From an uncultured Bacteroidales bacterium (GTDB taxonomy: Bacteria; Bacteroidota; Bacteroidia; Bacteroidales; P3): DNA of 64,000 bases. The stretch covers positions 29,598-93,597 of the forward strand of contig CAJUFX010000002.1 of NCBI GenBank assembly GCA_910586395.1, read 5' to 3'. Each line of letters begins with the position of its first letter. Position 1 is the stretch's first letter. Positions 22,201 through 26,775 of the stretch are shown piece by piece. The notes under the pieces were generated by a model. That model was not told where the DNA came from. It saw only the letters and a program-made list of their open reading frames with translations, and searched no databases. A program made the translations under genes and the position numbers.

Positions 22201-24968
22201 CGCAATACGGTCGTGAACGTCGCTTTCGTACCGCTCTGTTTCTTGACCCCGTTCAGGAACCAGTCGATCGTGGCCCCGGCCTTGAGCGTGTAGTCGGTCG
22301 TCATCTTGAGCGTCACCTGGTCGCCGGAACAAATCGGTTCCGGCGTCATGAGCGAAATCGTCGGGTTCAGGTGACAGATGTCCTCGATAATGAGCTTGGC
22401 GTCGCCGTAGGCATAATCCGGCGTATTGGAATAAATCGTATCGTTGGTCTTGGTTTCCGGCACGATGCTCACGATGCGGCAACGGTAGCTGTAGCCGTCC
22501 ATACCCTTGTGGATCGGCAGGTTCGGGTGCACGCTGTGTTCGTTGCGGCCCACGCGGAGCGTATTCGTGTTCACGCCATCGTAAGGCGTAAAGGCCCCCG
22601 TAAACGTATTGGTCAGGTTCTGCCAGCCTTTGCCGTCGTGCTGATCCACCTGCCACTGATATTGCAGATTGACGCCCGAAGCCGTAATCTGGAAAGTGGC
22701 CGTCGTGCTGTCGCAGACCGTCATGCTTTGGGCATGCTTGATGAGGCGCGGATCCGTCACGACATAGACCCAGGACGTATCGCTGACGCTACAACCCCAA
22801 GGTTCGTTAATCACGACTTTATAACGCGTATGGACGCGCGGGCAGACCTTGATCGTGTCGTTGCGGTCGGTCATCGGCGTCAGATAGGTCAGCGGCGTCC
22901 ACGTATAGGTGGCCTGGTCGCTGCCGCCCGTCACGCCGATTTCGACGCACTCGCCGGGCAGGATATACTGGTCGGGCGTGATGTCGATTTTCGGCTTGTC
23001 AATAACCTGTACCCGGATCTTGTTCGACGTCTTCGGTTTATAGTCGATACAACGCAGGCTCGAATACAGATCCACATAGATTTCGTCGCCGTCCACCAAA
23101 TCCTTACCGATATAGTCGCCGCCGGTCTGCACCGAATCGCCGTTTCGGTACCAGATGAATACCGGATTGTTGCCGGCGTTGACCGAGGTCTGGGTAAACC
23201 GGATCGGCAGACCCTCGCACGCGCTGACCGAATCCATGTTCGTGGAAATGTCGGACGCCACCTGAACGTTCACGCTCTTGTTGAGTTCCACCTTCATCGT
23301 GATGGCGTTGGAAACAAACGGACGGGCCGAAACGCATTCCAAACCGGAATAGACCGCCACACTCACTTTGTGGCCGTTGTAGAGGCTGTCTATCGTTACG
23401 GTCGAAGAGTCGGCCACACCCGGCAACGGGTTGCCGTTCAACCGCCATTCGAAATGCGGCGGGTTGGTGTTGAGGCTGTCGCTCCAGCCGTAACCGTTCA
23501 CTTTGAACGTCACGGGCGTGCCTTCGCAGACATCGAAGCCCGGCAATACCGTATCTATCGTAGCGTAAATCGATTCAACCGTTTTGGCGCCGATATACTT
23601 GACCGCCGTCGGCCAACCGTCTTCGTCGCCGGGGCAACCCGTGTTCACGAGTTTGACCTCATACTGGCCCACCATGCTTTGGTTGAAGTTCGGGCGAACC
23701 GGATTCGCCTCGGTCGAGGTCCAGCCGCCCGGACCCTTCCACACGAATTCGCCGCCCGGTATGGAGTCGGTGCGGAGGAAGAGCGTATCTTTCGGACAGA
23801 TGAGCGAATCGGTATAAATATGTATCGTCGTCGTATCGCAGGGCACCGTCTGCTTGACGAAACCGTCGGAAACACCACCGGCGAAAGCGGGCACGAATTC
23901 CGGTCTGGGCTGCGCCTGCAGGAAACCGTCGGCAATACCGCCCAAATAAGCCGGTATGAGCCATATCGGGCTGTTTTTGGAAACAAAACCGTCGTTGAGG
24001 CCGCCGAGATACTGCGGCTGCAGATACATCTTGCTGGTCTTGGCAAAGAAACCGTCGGACAAACCGCCGAGATACTGCGGTTGCAAAATAAATGGACTCT
24101 GCTTGCTCGCCAGACCGTCGGAAATGCCACCCAAATATTGCGGAATCAGCACAAACGGACTCTGTTTGGATACAAAACCGTCGTTATAACCGCCCAAATA
24201 CTGCGGAATAAGAATGAACGGACTTTGTTTGCCATCGTTACCGTCAGCGATACCGCCGAGGTACTGCGCCTTCATGATGAACGGGCTCTGCTTGCCATCG
24301 TTACCGTCGGCAATGCCACCCAAGTATTGCGCCTTAAGAATAAACGGACTCTGTTTCCCGACATTACCGTCAGCGATACCGCCCACATACTGCGCCTTGA
24401 TGATGAACGGGCTTTGCTTGCCGCTGAAGCCGTCGGAAATACCGCCGAGGTATTGCCCCTTGTATTCGGGTTTGGTCTGCGCGGAACCGTGGCCGTCGGC
24501 CAGACCGCCCACATACTGCCCCTTGATTTCAGGCTTGAACGATCCGGAAACCGTCGCGTCGCCGAAACCGCCCTTGCTTTGGGGCAACACCTGTTTTTCG
24601 GTGTTGAGCGTACGCACCGCCTTGACACCGCCGCCGAAACCGCCGAGATACGGCCAGGCGCTGTCTTCATCCTCGTCGCCGGCTCCCGCCGTCACCGCCA
24701 GGGGGGCGGGCGTTTCGGGCATCGTCGCCACAACTTCGGCCGTCGATGCGGCCGCCACTACCGGTTCCGACGGCAACAGCTCCGCCGCCGGTTCCTCTGC
24801 CGGCAAACCAACTTCTTGCGCGCGCTCACCCGCACGCGTATAAGCAGACGCCTCCGTACGCGCGGGTACCTTGGAGAGCGTATAAGCCGCCAAGGCCACC
24901 GTCAACGCGGAGCAAATCCCGACCAAAACGGTCAGGCCGAAACGCCGTATGGCATGCTGCCTGTCCAT
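1..24968 (-). CDS. Giant Ig/PKD-like repeat surface protein (SprB-like adhesin class), C-terminus beyond window
   Basis: One frame stays open from ATG at 24968 to the left edge. I read it at the start, in the middle (near 13000, giving YVWTP-type text) and at the end, always in the same phase, so at least 8,322 residues are encoded here. Order: hydrophobic N-terminal segment (about residues 11-29, signal peptide or anchor); Glu/Pro/Ala-rich linker; about thirteen 21-residue YLGG..DG repeats (107-373); then thousands of residues of Ig/PKD-like domains marked by C.GD(T/S)V openings, Y.W.P cores and T.TV.D..GC endings; and finally 65-73-residue Cys-containing repeats. The architecture matches giant cell-surface adhesins exported by the type IX system, such as SprB. 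Surface location is inferred, because the sorting domain would lie outside. The start is only 7 nt after the upstream FGE-like gene, so it is very probably cotranscribed. Codons reading TTA, CTA and TCA are rare, which leaves long antisense open frames. Confidence 0.9.
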   Translation of the reverse strand, partial: MDRQHAIRRFGLTVLVGICSALTVALAAYTLSKVPARTEASAYTRAGERAQEVGLPAEEPAAELLPSEPVVAAASTAEVVATMPETPAPLAVTAGAGDEDEDSAWPYLGGFGGGVKAVRTLNTEKQVLPQSKGGFGDATVSGSFKPEIKGQYVGGLADGHGSAQTKPEYKGQYLGGISDGFSGKQSPFIIKAQYVGGIADGNVGKQSPFILKAQYLGGIADGNDGKQSPFIMKAQYLGGIADGNDGKQSPFILIPQYLGGYNDGFVSKQSPFVLIPQYLGGISDGLASKQSPFILQPQYLGGLSDGFFAKTSKMYLQPQYLGGLNDGFVSKNSPIWLIPAYLGGIADGFLQAQPRPEFVPAFAGGVSDGFVKQTVPCDTTTIHIYTDSLICPKDTLFLRTDSIPGGEFVWKGPGGWTSTEANPVRPNFNQSMVGQYEVKLVNTGCPGDEDGWPTAVKYIGAKTVESIYATIDTVLPGFDVCEGTPVTFKVNGYGWSDSLNTNPPHFEWRLNGNPLPGVADSSTVTIDSLYNGHKVSVAVYSGLECVSARPFVSNAITMKVELNKSVNVQVASDISTNMDSVSACEGLPIRFTQTSVNAGNNPVFIWYRNGDSVQTGGDYIGKDLVDGDEIYVDLYSSLRCIDYKPKTSNKIRVQVIDKPKIDITPDQYILPGECVEIGVTGGSDQATYTWTPLTYLTPMTDRNDTIKVCPRVHTRYKVVINEPWGCSVSDTSWVYVVTDPRLIKHAQSMTVCDSTTATFQITASGVNLQYQWQVDQHDGKGWQNLTNTFTGAFTPYDGVNTNTLRVGRNEHSVHPNLPIHKGMDGYSYRCRIVSIVPETKTNDTIYSNTPDYAYGDAKLIIEDICHLNPTISLMTPEPICSGDQVTLKMTTDYTLKAGATIDWFLNGVKKQSGTKATFTTVLRPDDEVQVFVNNGAKCPDRNPTPSDVFKPVVRRLPSIDMHNSEGKFTVRVNTDTVVSADAENQYDGNLSYRWTPADKLVTSGKTLVERTVRMTTPVWYHLYVTEDTYGCTGHDSVKVNVFGGPLTPDANQKFVVCENDTVTLKCDPYGGSGEYHYTFSASPADTTGILAAVPDSVNEIKIVPAVGRTIYTITVFDGVSTVKKTIDVTSNKRMLAEPKLSGALALCDGQQFSITAAKDAYTGNAPSYQWYVNGAPVAGAINAVYKPEKFAVDSGSTIFCQVTTSYECPVQKVVTTDTGMLEIWPMPAIVSLTEDTSICQNIPVRLKVMTYLADSIHWSPEAGLSNPTVTNPVATPSKTTTYTVTLFTEHGCSVSDKMTMTILPATSVEARYKDVYACNNAAASLAVVAKGVDLKFRWQKFNEATQGWDELPEGGRYSYAASGALDIAKVDTADNDTRYRVIATGYCDPIDTSSVITLHIIEDVRFEITADTSETCAGKSITFQAHTNIGSAVKMYEWRVNGRTYGYSNYYGYTYSRDTLNIVLNAGDKVQCFVHVNGMVSQCVKPNPYPSNVIAPTVHPNPNMTFTTVNPSLCGAADGSVAVNTTSGTAPFEYSYDGGKTFGANALLPDLKAGYYQVQVRDINACYSPVKAVTLADPKAPMAPSFTNGGLYCIGSEPEYILLNPVCKQAGAEFKWFKTPECTGDPDYVGDSLPVNGKAGYHIYYVYQEKDGCKSRTVRYFMFVSTPPVIEGIDSEDPSSCELADGSITILATGDTTLYYSIAVPPVYTASEDFFNLKNGQYPVAVRDEAGCEVFGDTVLLAAFNTPEAPRMISRDTIYCKSEVRQPLQAQPINEGRIYWYKDLVLKKSIGNGNTHALTNYPTGDYVFTAVELVDGCYSKPSNVKVKLLGDLDLGLHDTVACLGATVTLAPKNVPAGATFNWQPGDYGTQNLDVKVGNTSTYYTLTVTDPSYGKYCQTTVRVKVSGTSVPVRVDTTACDGEPVRLDVPGAILLTWKDGAANGPRDLTATVGLKQYYANASLDNGCTREYIFNVTGKKIDTIGVEIEPLFDTVYCSPLLKGEKYMLEAKLRNASVPLDLQWFKDGDAIPGATNRTLDISNLEPGTYEFAVSIKAKTVCTEPTEVLSEVYTQTVYERPKVNAGADQPKQAYQETTCIGCDATVEGGTPFTENGKLPYIYTWTGPNIPASVNRDKPLQFMTGRMESTAVYTLTATDAMGCSASDDIKVTVIGGPFKASLRSDKDTLCIGDTAHLEALVSGGSGNYAFAYDVIDRPASATAAETAHMRLHADDDSSRLDVSPLCVTTKDRPVRYRITVVNRTSGTPTAADTLRLTYDIWVHGLPKAGFVTADDTTLCAGDSALMSLNGYTGTRAYWQYTTNGTDWTTFSATRDFEAAAKAVLPGAPYGTHRYVRAQVANGVCDFVPTDSISVRTYDNLANVISATGQTLCPEEENVEVTGFRITEGGNGQFDYLWQEAASASGKFADCTGKNSDTAYVITGEIGKTRHFRRLVFSDGCTYTSNVQTVKVYENALIGAIIGENYVCFDSTSAYAVTNLKMDTYLWQATDDTLSGNWQELPALGGTYTSDPVKDTTHYRVIGQANGCRPDTTPVFTVYPTEPLEPRIYVSADTMAACIGSVFTFRVDSMFNGGSRPTVYWYVNGKAVSASANKVTYNKIYDTAVSKTEPVRIDTIVDQFLSADGLQFATTHLQPGDSVWAGLASSINCVTTHLALSDTLAPTVYIPEIKIVSPRKDSTFCFGTQVELVAADAVEYEWFNRLYGQRETDPNETRRPGSGAGIFYGDTISGSADSLAAMGYTDSVIYVSPLDSLHYFVYGTDRHGCFGYDSVLLAPEPMITKMPDTVICEGNEIRLYARPDVYANYTWSESKEDPDRASSFIRGNTGMNAYQPLCKPVDSMTVYYVDITTLNLQCHRRDSIIVYQEKITTPELTVDYSGHHNGDTLLITECDQRFYTLSAHVTEAGKTPEFKWLVNGEVWSRDTLLSDSGFQQNAYIHFEYTSSKQCVTRSSVRSQDFIAKVTYMPTAAVSINSNKGLTVCPYDTVTIYKTHSPSYDTAGRFEWFVRRAGQTAFSKVQGASDTAYIDRFAAGDEVYIVYYAYDSCIKNSPARSNILKFGNYKVTYPQVSISAITGDTVCEYTAFTLKGTAKDAGKAPEYQWYKDGIEIGQSFPSITYSAEASENGDFGVLEALHDSLPTAYTFTLRMTVHDECPIPGNVVEVDTTIYVLPNKTPFVLTKQHPDPLWCNSIIEEPIAWSNNYNLSLNGGNATLYGHRHWDAGATSKQLILDNGSISGVVGNTDSYLMIGLTSKTKHPEYADYHYVEFAAYACRGYLEVYEEGVYKGRFGTYKAGDRLSVEITDSVVYYLHNDRVYHVSANKATAYPYQGDVSLYHCSESYPTWYDVRMNYRSSDVYFSAEPHWQGDQPVYNWYINGQPDDNRGLNDTIFRSPYHLFEPGDEIQVRMTSSYRCLWQKEALSQPIVIPELEPVDFLSIMPDTSVCYGDSIRIAAYGAERYSWNPLYAPGDDTTYSYYWRYEYDTADWHYDSAWMAVSDLPAGTPYDTASVVNDSLWNYFYTGTLTVRDSVMDSLMSIREVLRAEWDSMPWVAPEITTWYKVTGWNGSGCATTKRIKVEVLPLPTPKTGPDYHICYGDSITLTALYGGKKEDSTHVYAWHTLEDSTLTYSGATVRIAPDSTHTYVVTETAPTGCFATDTITVAVYPYPTPYFEPKDTSVCRNREVIYSDTSAYDSTLVYTWTPSSRLTRLTANGSSVRFASADTGSFTYYVQARTPYGCARYDTLRVRVENHHVTAYIVDELDRTVSGDTLCKFDSAVYVVKGENWGENPTLEWFVDNVKQPVTGDTFVYVADADGRRAVRCLVTPGTGLCPDVAQLYTDVLTVTVFPIDSAGVDMVVDGGYTVENDTLHLCAYDTAVTFKSVYTLTAKDPGVAYRWMHNDDTVSLARNQRIGGLKTGDRIYVYATSGLLCARPAASADSMTVYVHDRATELNWNPDTDTVGVCSKSENVISVSGMRDYVWTPTTNLTCRSALCDTVAVRAPDASASRWIYLTCTDSYGCRVKDSIYVYGLNNAEPDTLEMCYGDTAVYDLSADYRHYDSVVWEPADYLSDPHSLSPAVMAPTDDLAYTLHLFHTQSGCGIELHPTVKVRPYLGISMTVTDTIPCAHDSIWLSVNPNGVAAARLQGAHYAYSVVPARSASQLQDLAQQWMWADSACTVYVTVTDRFGCRNTDSLSLFPIAYDTLQVTIDGFVDTAACVNPKVAGVNWKRVSGGLTATADGLSNGNTSNSWSPEAFGGDSIPARGELRYTVTGNEAGSMVGLSYKDHPNNTLYIDYAFYVTNYGGRPYRLYIYERGTYVADAGTYQVGDRLTVERNDGYVSYYRSGQLVYRSAEHGTGALYADVATYYAQNVLGRVEMLAVEQPYSLTSTVINGGDAPQYAWFVNGALRSTDSVLPPTVQLHSFDTIVLRVASSFKCPACPEAADTVVLDEIADFERLELTLSEQTHGCTGDSTYFTVHTVSAPAGAQLTYRWFRNGFLMAETTDSVQGFENVVRGELFRAEAYITNLNCILNHRDNPAHTPVLMTDRMPMQPLGVNMDIYPRDTICQYETVRINVAAANGGRNPSVIWFLNGKEVSREVTYITDSLRDGDQVYVRVKPSADILCPDRDSIESKPMTVAVFESPTVRIPQNDTVVDYGEEVFISAEVTSTRPYTFEWLPSYDLTTPDALSTVAKPRSSHQYNFRAINDLGCYSNDESIYVEVRTCPSVKARTADVDACAGDTAALTVYVVDYNNSGNDYVWQVSTDFGATYTDIAASDSRFVNRGQTLFIPNVTDDMDQYAGMSFRCRVVSGRDYCQDVYSGACNLHITPVPTLSVAIQGNDEGCLGDEMTFNADVKGLSANEPYTLAWYLNGNRLSTQAARIRFNTFDDGDKLSVVLTHATNRCISQLQAGDSVTLTMHAVPALTICGDTAVFKNDSALLHASVDGPQPYTYSWGPAAYLYTANAGTTYTRPMKSSRVFTLTASNAYGCDTTADVYVRVMDSCLESLELIGPAAICADSLITYRAVVTGGLTPVDYTINWTADPVINGIVDTVNTPVVTIRPDAGATRLSVTVTDISAHSAKCPIRVLNKSLDIRPSMKQTLTAEIELTTPGDFCPGAPMSFRVKTYADSVAWTLNGRYHWYRVRDSRIINLGYGTATYTAYDAQDGDRYFAVAEADRHECLYNFTAATDTLTVRYLPYPPAFGANKEFSYGLIECSPDTAAIEIVMDEDRSLFEFSIDSGKTFQSSPLFKPVDSGDYYTAVRYTGGQCVRHGDVVLHVHIAQDSLPRLTPAPDADYCLGDTLKALKAKATMTGAVIRWYAEDSCTTLLGEGDSLDIQAMGLGIGLHKFYARQEVTNCKSLPVETLINIVGQDTTGVVYTFAASEFRPCLNETTDVYFLPDIAAGFNFSGTVTLTMTPVIGGALSPANAYTQTYNPDIKRVPDTIAIRLAYDTVVVTAVYDYTSLCVAEQRHAYAADTLTLMTFGRLDGHVIAAEQLLLKGETPDTLYGTIAEGERPDYRYNWIEYTADPTTDPSAAGVVVDTNKFYAPTPSDVTRYYRRAVYYGSGACADTSNTVRVAVRDRLHLTPPADTVCAGTPADLLLVDTTGLAEWYLLYSPDGTFDTTNAGATQKVAGSENQLPASVSDGGYYTVIGVSALDGRIFYGDTACVSHQPAIGNNRIGIAGQDLGSRDTTVCAGEAVGLYGSLPTGGNGEYKYTYYSRTATSDFAPAAAAPARKAKSVDPADSLFFSAPLTEKTWFIRCVESGYCKSFSSDTIYVDVERYREPVVEIALTAQFCGTEPFSAKLVSAVDTGVYPTYQWYVNDRAVDGAALDSISTRDVVNGDSVYLVVKPDYKACHCPGPDSVISNKIPVRKSDYIDAFLRLPDTVCEQAVVPVGGRFRIGFNENPQYAWFIDGRQFLATTGSDTLVSIPADYTRGVDSLRVHVVIDAVSGCNGQAIKGYSDTLTVYVNRVKNNVITGDTTVCEDEPVRVAGSVAAGNFDSLAYAYLYSRAAAGPWLTLPVDGTAADSTVPVATVNGTTLHIAALSDTIYVRRIAYSPDTYCADTTDAVTLSPIRYRHPKLAAVLSTDRLCGNDDFSIRLVDSTGYLSSNSTYAWYHEKREDGSIRLIGTADTVAVSGIATGDRFWCNVTSAEGCVLPAEQVAVTDTVTAVYKRNSTVAVSADTIVCADEPVELWAKTGGDADTVQPVYTWSNGHVGASQVVRVAAGEPQAYEVLISHPDYCDTVATVTVKAHTLPDSLRLEKNYDTVCSQNTYTCRVVGRPAGLTMRWSTGDTTASIAPFIIEGDTMFTISYRDVNGCIFEAYDTLRLNVRDGRPIRFTGIDVPDTAIYYEDTRFTVFTDLARDSVRYSWYANGIKFATVYDSSFVYDGQDMDAFFNSEDPYRIACVLEDISTCRSGRDTIYDTMLVLQAIYADIDIQANARINSDTIDVCSDAVVRFFAATANAGPVAADGSHRWYIEWFRNGNFVSRGDTIPQGGLQNGDEIYAVLHCDSTMRPFPANSPVTSDTVTVRVIERLNPVVEIGFMRVHPEFGTTYYDTARYDICALNDIQVLAKIQDGGDRPSIYWYLNGRHESMSDLRNPVSFDNLQATNNLNTSYDVYAKIVSNHYCADLKDTLVTNTITVEVHPINSIDAWIDKNTIYEICQFEDGTQYIEIAASTRYNDTTAAYTYAWYMNDAVLRDEHNQLFNDSVLRYYPPVDKPVTEKDSFMMRMFDNGFCPNPDKRFAMTNKVALKLHHIGVEAGPDGEAVLGVGYALTGDTVYGGRPHWTTGGNGTFSDTSSLHPTYMPGSIDSSAGYVTLYLTSADDYGCSITDSLRLKILLCGVFSYDPIPDTTMCRGSYCFDNALQMPDFVDGVSVTYRIEGAKNGLLYEGNDAHYCLADNQYDERYYYFKITTSNGCEFRDTVEFEVLPMPVTANLVRLTYPGGPAAVAMCPDDTATLTIQAVDYQPKKYMYQWSTGDTTASTRYTVAETDSVTLTVIDRTTGCSADTVIDVIVRARPTITTGTDTVLCPGASFVLPQIKLDNPAVVMTAYEWREMGKGVIVTGVYDKNKPQADFAVRPTADTTYYIARLDGDGVCGSAPDTVMAVVENIRLDVRPSDTAVCYGSVVEITTGVEAQSALHVSLLNAQLNSAKGTAGYVHTALRDTMYVVYGVSDHGCETFDTVRIHVYDRPETTLITAANICSGEAVMFHASVIDTAYTYRWTVGDTASADAFTYTGDTLRYPSSFEDSVLSIHLELTHKQGGCVYTADTAVTLFVMNRIPSMRDTLVCQNSLVRLFPTGNQYTKQKGYAIAWFDSLNNQSLTTNSYGQFRHTYTNAYYLTVTHLATGCIHRDTVHVGVDSLPLTLLPDTLVTCTGDEVTFNFPADAVRHYRQLEWTDKYNTTHIRNRYDINATFVYGAEPMARGYSVANLFVKGTGACTGRNLDDSIVVVLGEFDLGVPSVVSGCSGSGDSLSVTFQSPYRDNAKEYYWLQDGNRVYDSVVYRTCSSIDSSYLYNDTLVAISKYGCERRAPVRLVFYRRPRIENQEFDTICLGSSVWLVAGCDAPPERTPALQWLEVLPDGGTVQLAEAEVEIEVTPVVTTTYIALNIPGGKVECNAHDTVTVVVMDEMETELNLKDTNVCEPAPVEVALLGSNKELVSIIWRDSASGTVRSTDSSFVDFVDSSRTYILEVENTYGCTHRDTVHLSYGSQTYKLLMPDTVKCPGTELKIHVSGPRPVDNIYPWLFPDSSIVNVTDSILTITTADTTERYVLNLRGPHDACYADITIEMSKLEMSDTVMCDFTCISVTLPSDTNGQRLAQASWYLLDSLTFAHSDTTIARMTYTYSDTVVSVDTSYKDNERYHGRYIPYAGVVKETDTVSIHAFCDSIFTGGHTYLEFAGYEIDSVSKEQVMVLREQFAYASATLFCREAASGKKIVCDTVYDVYDKQEIGPGGVSHVGERVPGSERAVNCLEVDTVCVVTYEVRKATDASQVDTLKAILDCNPVPDGKIRVCDSIFKEEPGKFLNSPKKIVFIRTENCRDVDPYCVVTYEKVVTDTGFNMVITDVNCGEDGSLIVCDSVFRLKPGKFLNSPKTKIFDHIENCRVVDTLCKVSYEQRDINDSLMIMEAKINCNNDGKKTICDSVYMEVAGALPWDPMELKFIRVENCREVDASCTITYEKILTSDGYTMVAKESGCGGNVGGKKTICDSIYTEVAGTLPWDPTEIKFTGTENCREVEASCTVTYEKVPTSGGYKMVAKESDCGDNTGGDKPAPAPKKTICDSIYTEVAGALPWDPTEIKFTGTENCR
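23848..24652 (-). repeat. Thirteen 21-residue YLGG(I/L).DG repeats near the N-terminus of the giant protein
   Basis: Between residues ~107 and ~373 a 63-bp period encodes units of the form YLGGI.DG...KQSPFI..Q. About nine units are close to consensus; the first two and last two are degenerate. The invariant core is GG..DG. The period is exactly 21 residues with almost no length variation, which suggests a regular solenoid or fibre-like structure. I do not recognise a named family, although GG.GDG motifs occur in other exported Bacteroidota proteins. Confidence 0.92.
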
Positions 24969-24975
24969 CCGTATT

Positions 24976-26658
24976 CTATTCTGTCGTTTCTTCAGGTTTT
25001 ATCGCCTCGTCCTGTTTATCAGACGCATCAGGCTTGTCCGGTTCATCCGGCACTTCCGGTTTGTCCGGCGCGGTCTCGTCCGTCGTCGGAACATCCGGTT
25101 TCTTGACGCCGCTCGGATCCGTTATCAAAAGGCCCGCGCCGCTGCGCGCGCCACGGAAGCCATAGGACGGATGCCGCGCCGTCTCGTTCAGTTCGGCATA
25201 CTGCCGGTTCGAAATCTGGAAACTGCGGAAACCGCCGCCCGCCGCCGACGGCCAACCGTCCACGTCGGCCGTCCCCGTCATCGACAGATAGCCGTCGCCG
25301 TGGTTAGGCACGAAAGAACGCCCATCGGGCGTGGAAACATTGACGCAACGTTCCCACAGGTTGTCGCTCATGTTCATGACACCGTAGTAGGTTCCGCCCG
25401 ATTCGTAGCGCGTTGTGGAGTCTTTGGCGAACGCCCCCACGCGCATGACCCACGGCGCCTTGCCCGTTTCGAGGTAGTTGGCCTGCGGATCCTTGGCCAC
25501 TTCCGAGGCCAGACCCGCGTCCGTGAACGAATTGGTCGCGGCCACCGGCATGCCGGCCTTATAGCCCCACGCCATCTCGCCGCGGATTACGCGTTTGTGG
25601 CCGCGCCCGGCCTTCTCGTATTCCAATTCCGTGAACGGCCGCAGGGCCGCCCAGTCCAAATACGCCAAACCGTCGTCCCAGTTGAGGAAGTTGCAGGCAA
25701 TGTTGCCGCCGTTGCTCTCCCGGTCCCAATTCGTTCCGCCGATGCTGTGGCCGTAGATAGCCGCCACGTCCGCGATAGCGGCCGTGCGGATCCGGATGTA
25801 ATTGCGGTAAACGGAAGGATTGGTGTAACTGCCGAACGCCATGGCCCAGCTCTTGTCGGCCGCCGTCGGTTTAACCGGCACGCGCGACGCCTGCTGTTCC
25901 TGCGTCAGCGTATTGAGGAAATCGACGTAGGCATGCTGGGAAATCTCATGCTTCATGATATAGAACGCCTCGAAGCCCTTGGGATAAACGTCCGGAATCG
26001 GCTCGCCCTTGAATGTCAGCCCGGTTTCGCCCTTGACGATGCCCATATCCCAAACCTGCTGACCCGCGCCGACGCTGAGGTCGTTGTCGATTTTACGCAA
26101 CGTATTGGTGGAAACGCCGTCGCCCGCAATGAACGTGCTCTTGGGGATATAGACCATCTCAATGGCGAACACGCTCACGATAATGGAGTCGGTGGGCGCA
26201 TAGCCGTGGTCGGCGTAATTGAACTTGGTCTTGATGCCCTTGATCTCGTTCGGCCCCGCGCCGCCGTCGCGCCGGTAGATGAAGAAGCCCGGACAACGCG
26301 ACATGCCCATGATTTTCTCCACGGGAAACGCCATCAGCATCGGCACGTTGGCCGAAGCATACGTATGCGCGGCCGGATCCGTATCAATATACAGATGGTT
26401 CCACTCGCCGATATCGCCATGGTAGGCCTTGATGAAGACCCAAGCCGCGTCCCAGTTGGCGCGCATATTATCTTTCCAGGAATGTTCCCAAAGCAAATCG
26501 AACTGCACACAAGCCGTGCCGTCATCCTTGTGATCCGCTATCCGCGGGCTGACCACCTTGATGTTGTTCGCCCGCAGTCCATTCCCCGACAGTCCCATCA
26601 GCAACGCCGTTAACAGAACCGTCCTTATCCTGTTAAATACTTCCCCTCCCAACGTCAT
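24976..26658 (-). CDS. Secreted SUMF1/FGE-sulfatase-fold protein, second paralogue
   Basis: 560 residues. A signal peptide ends near GLRA, followed by NNIKVV, the same mature start as the neighbouring paralogue. Residues ~35-170 form an N-terminal domain (DAAWVFIK, WNHLYID motifs) shared by both. Residues ~180-510 have formylglycine-generating-enzyme-like landmarks: VEMVYIPKSTF in variant form, FYIMKHEISQHAYVDFLN, LRPFTELEYEKAGRG, GVMNMSDNLWERCVN and a final SYGFRGARS. The C-terminal ~50 residues are an acidic Pro/Asp/Glu/Lys tail. No Cys follows ERCVN, so the Cys pair used by true FGE for copper/substrate appears absent. This suggests a structural or binding role, as in the type IX secretion FGE-like subunit GldK/PorK, rather than catalysis. 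It lies 7 nt before the giant adhesin gene. Confidence 0.88.
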   Translation of the reverse strand: MTLGGEVFNRIRTVLLTALLMGLSGNGLRANNIKVVSPRIADHKDDGTACVQFDLLWEHSWKDNMRANWDAAWVFIKAYHGDIGEWNHLYIDTDPAAHTYASANVPMLMAFPVEKIMGMSRCPGFFIYRRDGGAGPNEIKGIKTKFNYADHGYAPTDSIIVSVFAIEMVYIPKSTFIAGDGVSTNTLRKIDNDLSVGAGQQVWDMGIVKGETGLTFKGEPIPDVYPKGFEAFYIMKHEISQHAYVDFLNTLTQEQQASRVPVKPTAADKSWAMAFGSYTNPSVYRNYIRIRTAAIADVAAIYGHSIGGTNWDRESNGGNIACNFLNWDDGLAYLDWAALRPFTELEYEKAGRGHKRVIRGEMAWGYKAGMPVAATNSFTDAGLASEVAKDPQANYLETGKAPWVMRVGAFAKDSTTRYESGGTYYGVMNMSDNLWERCVNVSTPDGRSFVPNHGDGYLSMTGTADVDGWPSAAGGGFRSFQISNRQYAELNETARHPSYGFRGARSGAGLLITDPSGVKKPDVPTTDETAPDKPEVPDEPDKPDASDKQDEAIKPEETTE

Positions 26659-26775
26659 GCGTCGTACAGGTTTTCTTTATTATCCACCAAAAAAATAGGC
26701 AAGCCGCGCGGCGGTACCGGCCTGAATCGGCAACCGCCCCGCGCTGACCGTTATCTTGTCTGAACCCCGTCGGGT

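Noticed and set aside
627..25106. Very long plus-strand open frames opposite the adhesin (up to 1,882 codons)
   Set aside because: Their products are Arg/His/Ile/Val-rich with no domain logic, and they lie antisense to a minus-strand frame that gives clean Ig/PKD-like text. They exist because the real gene avoids TTA, CTA and TCA codons.
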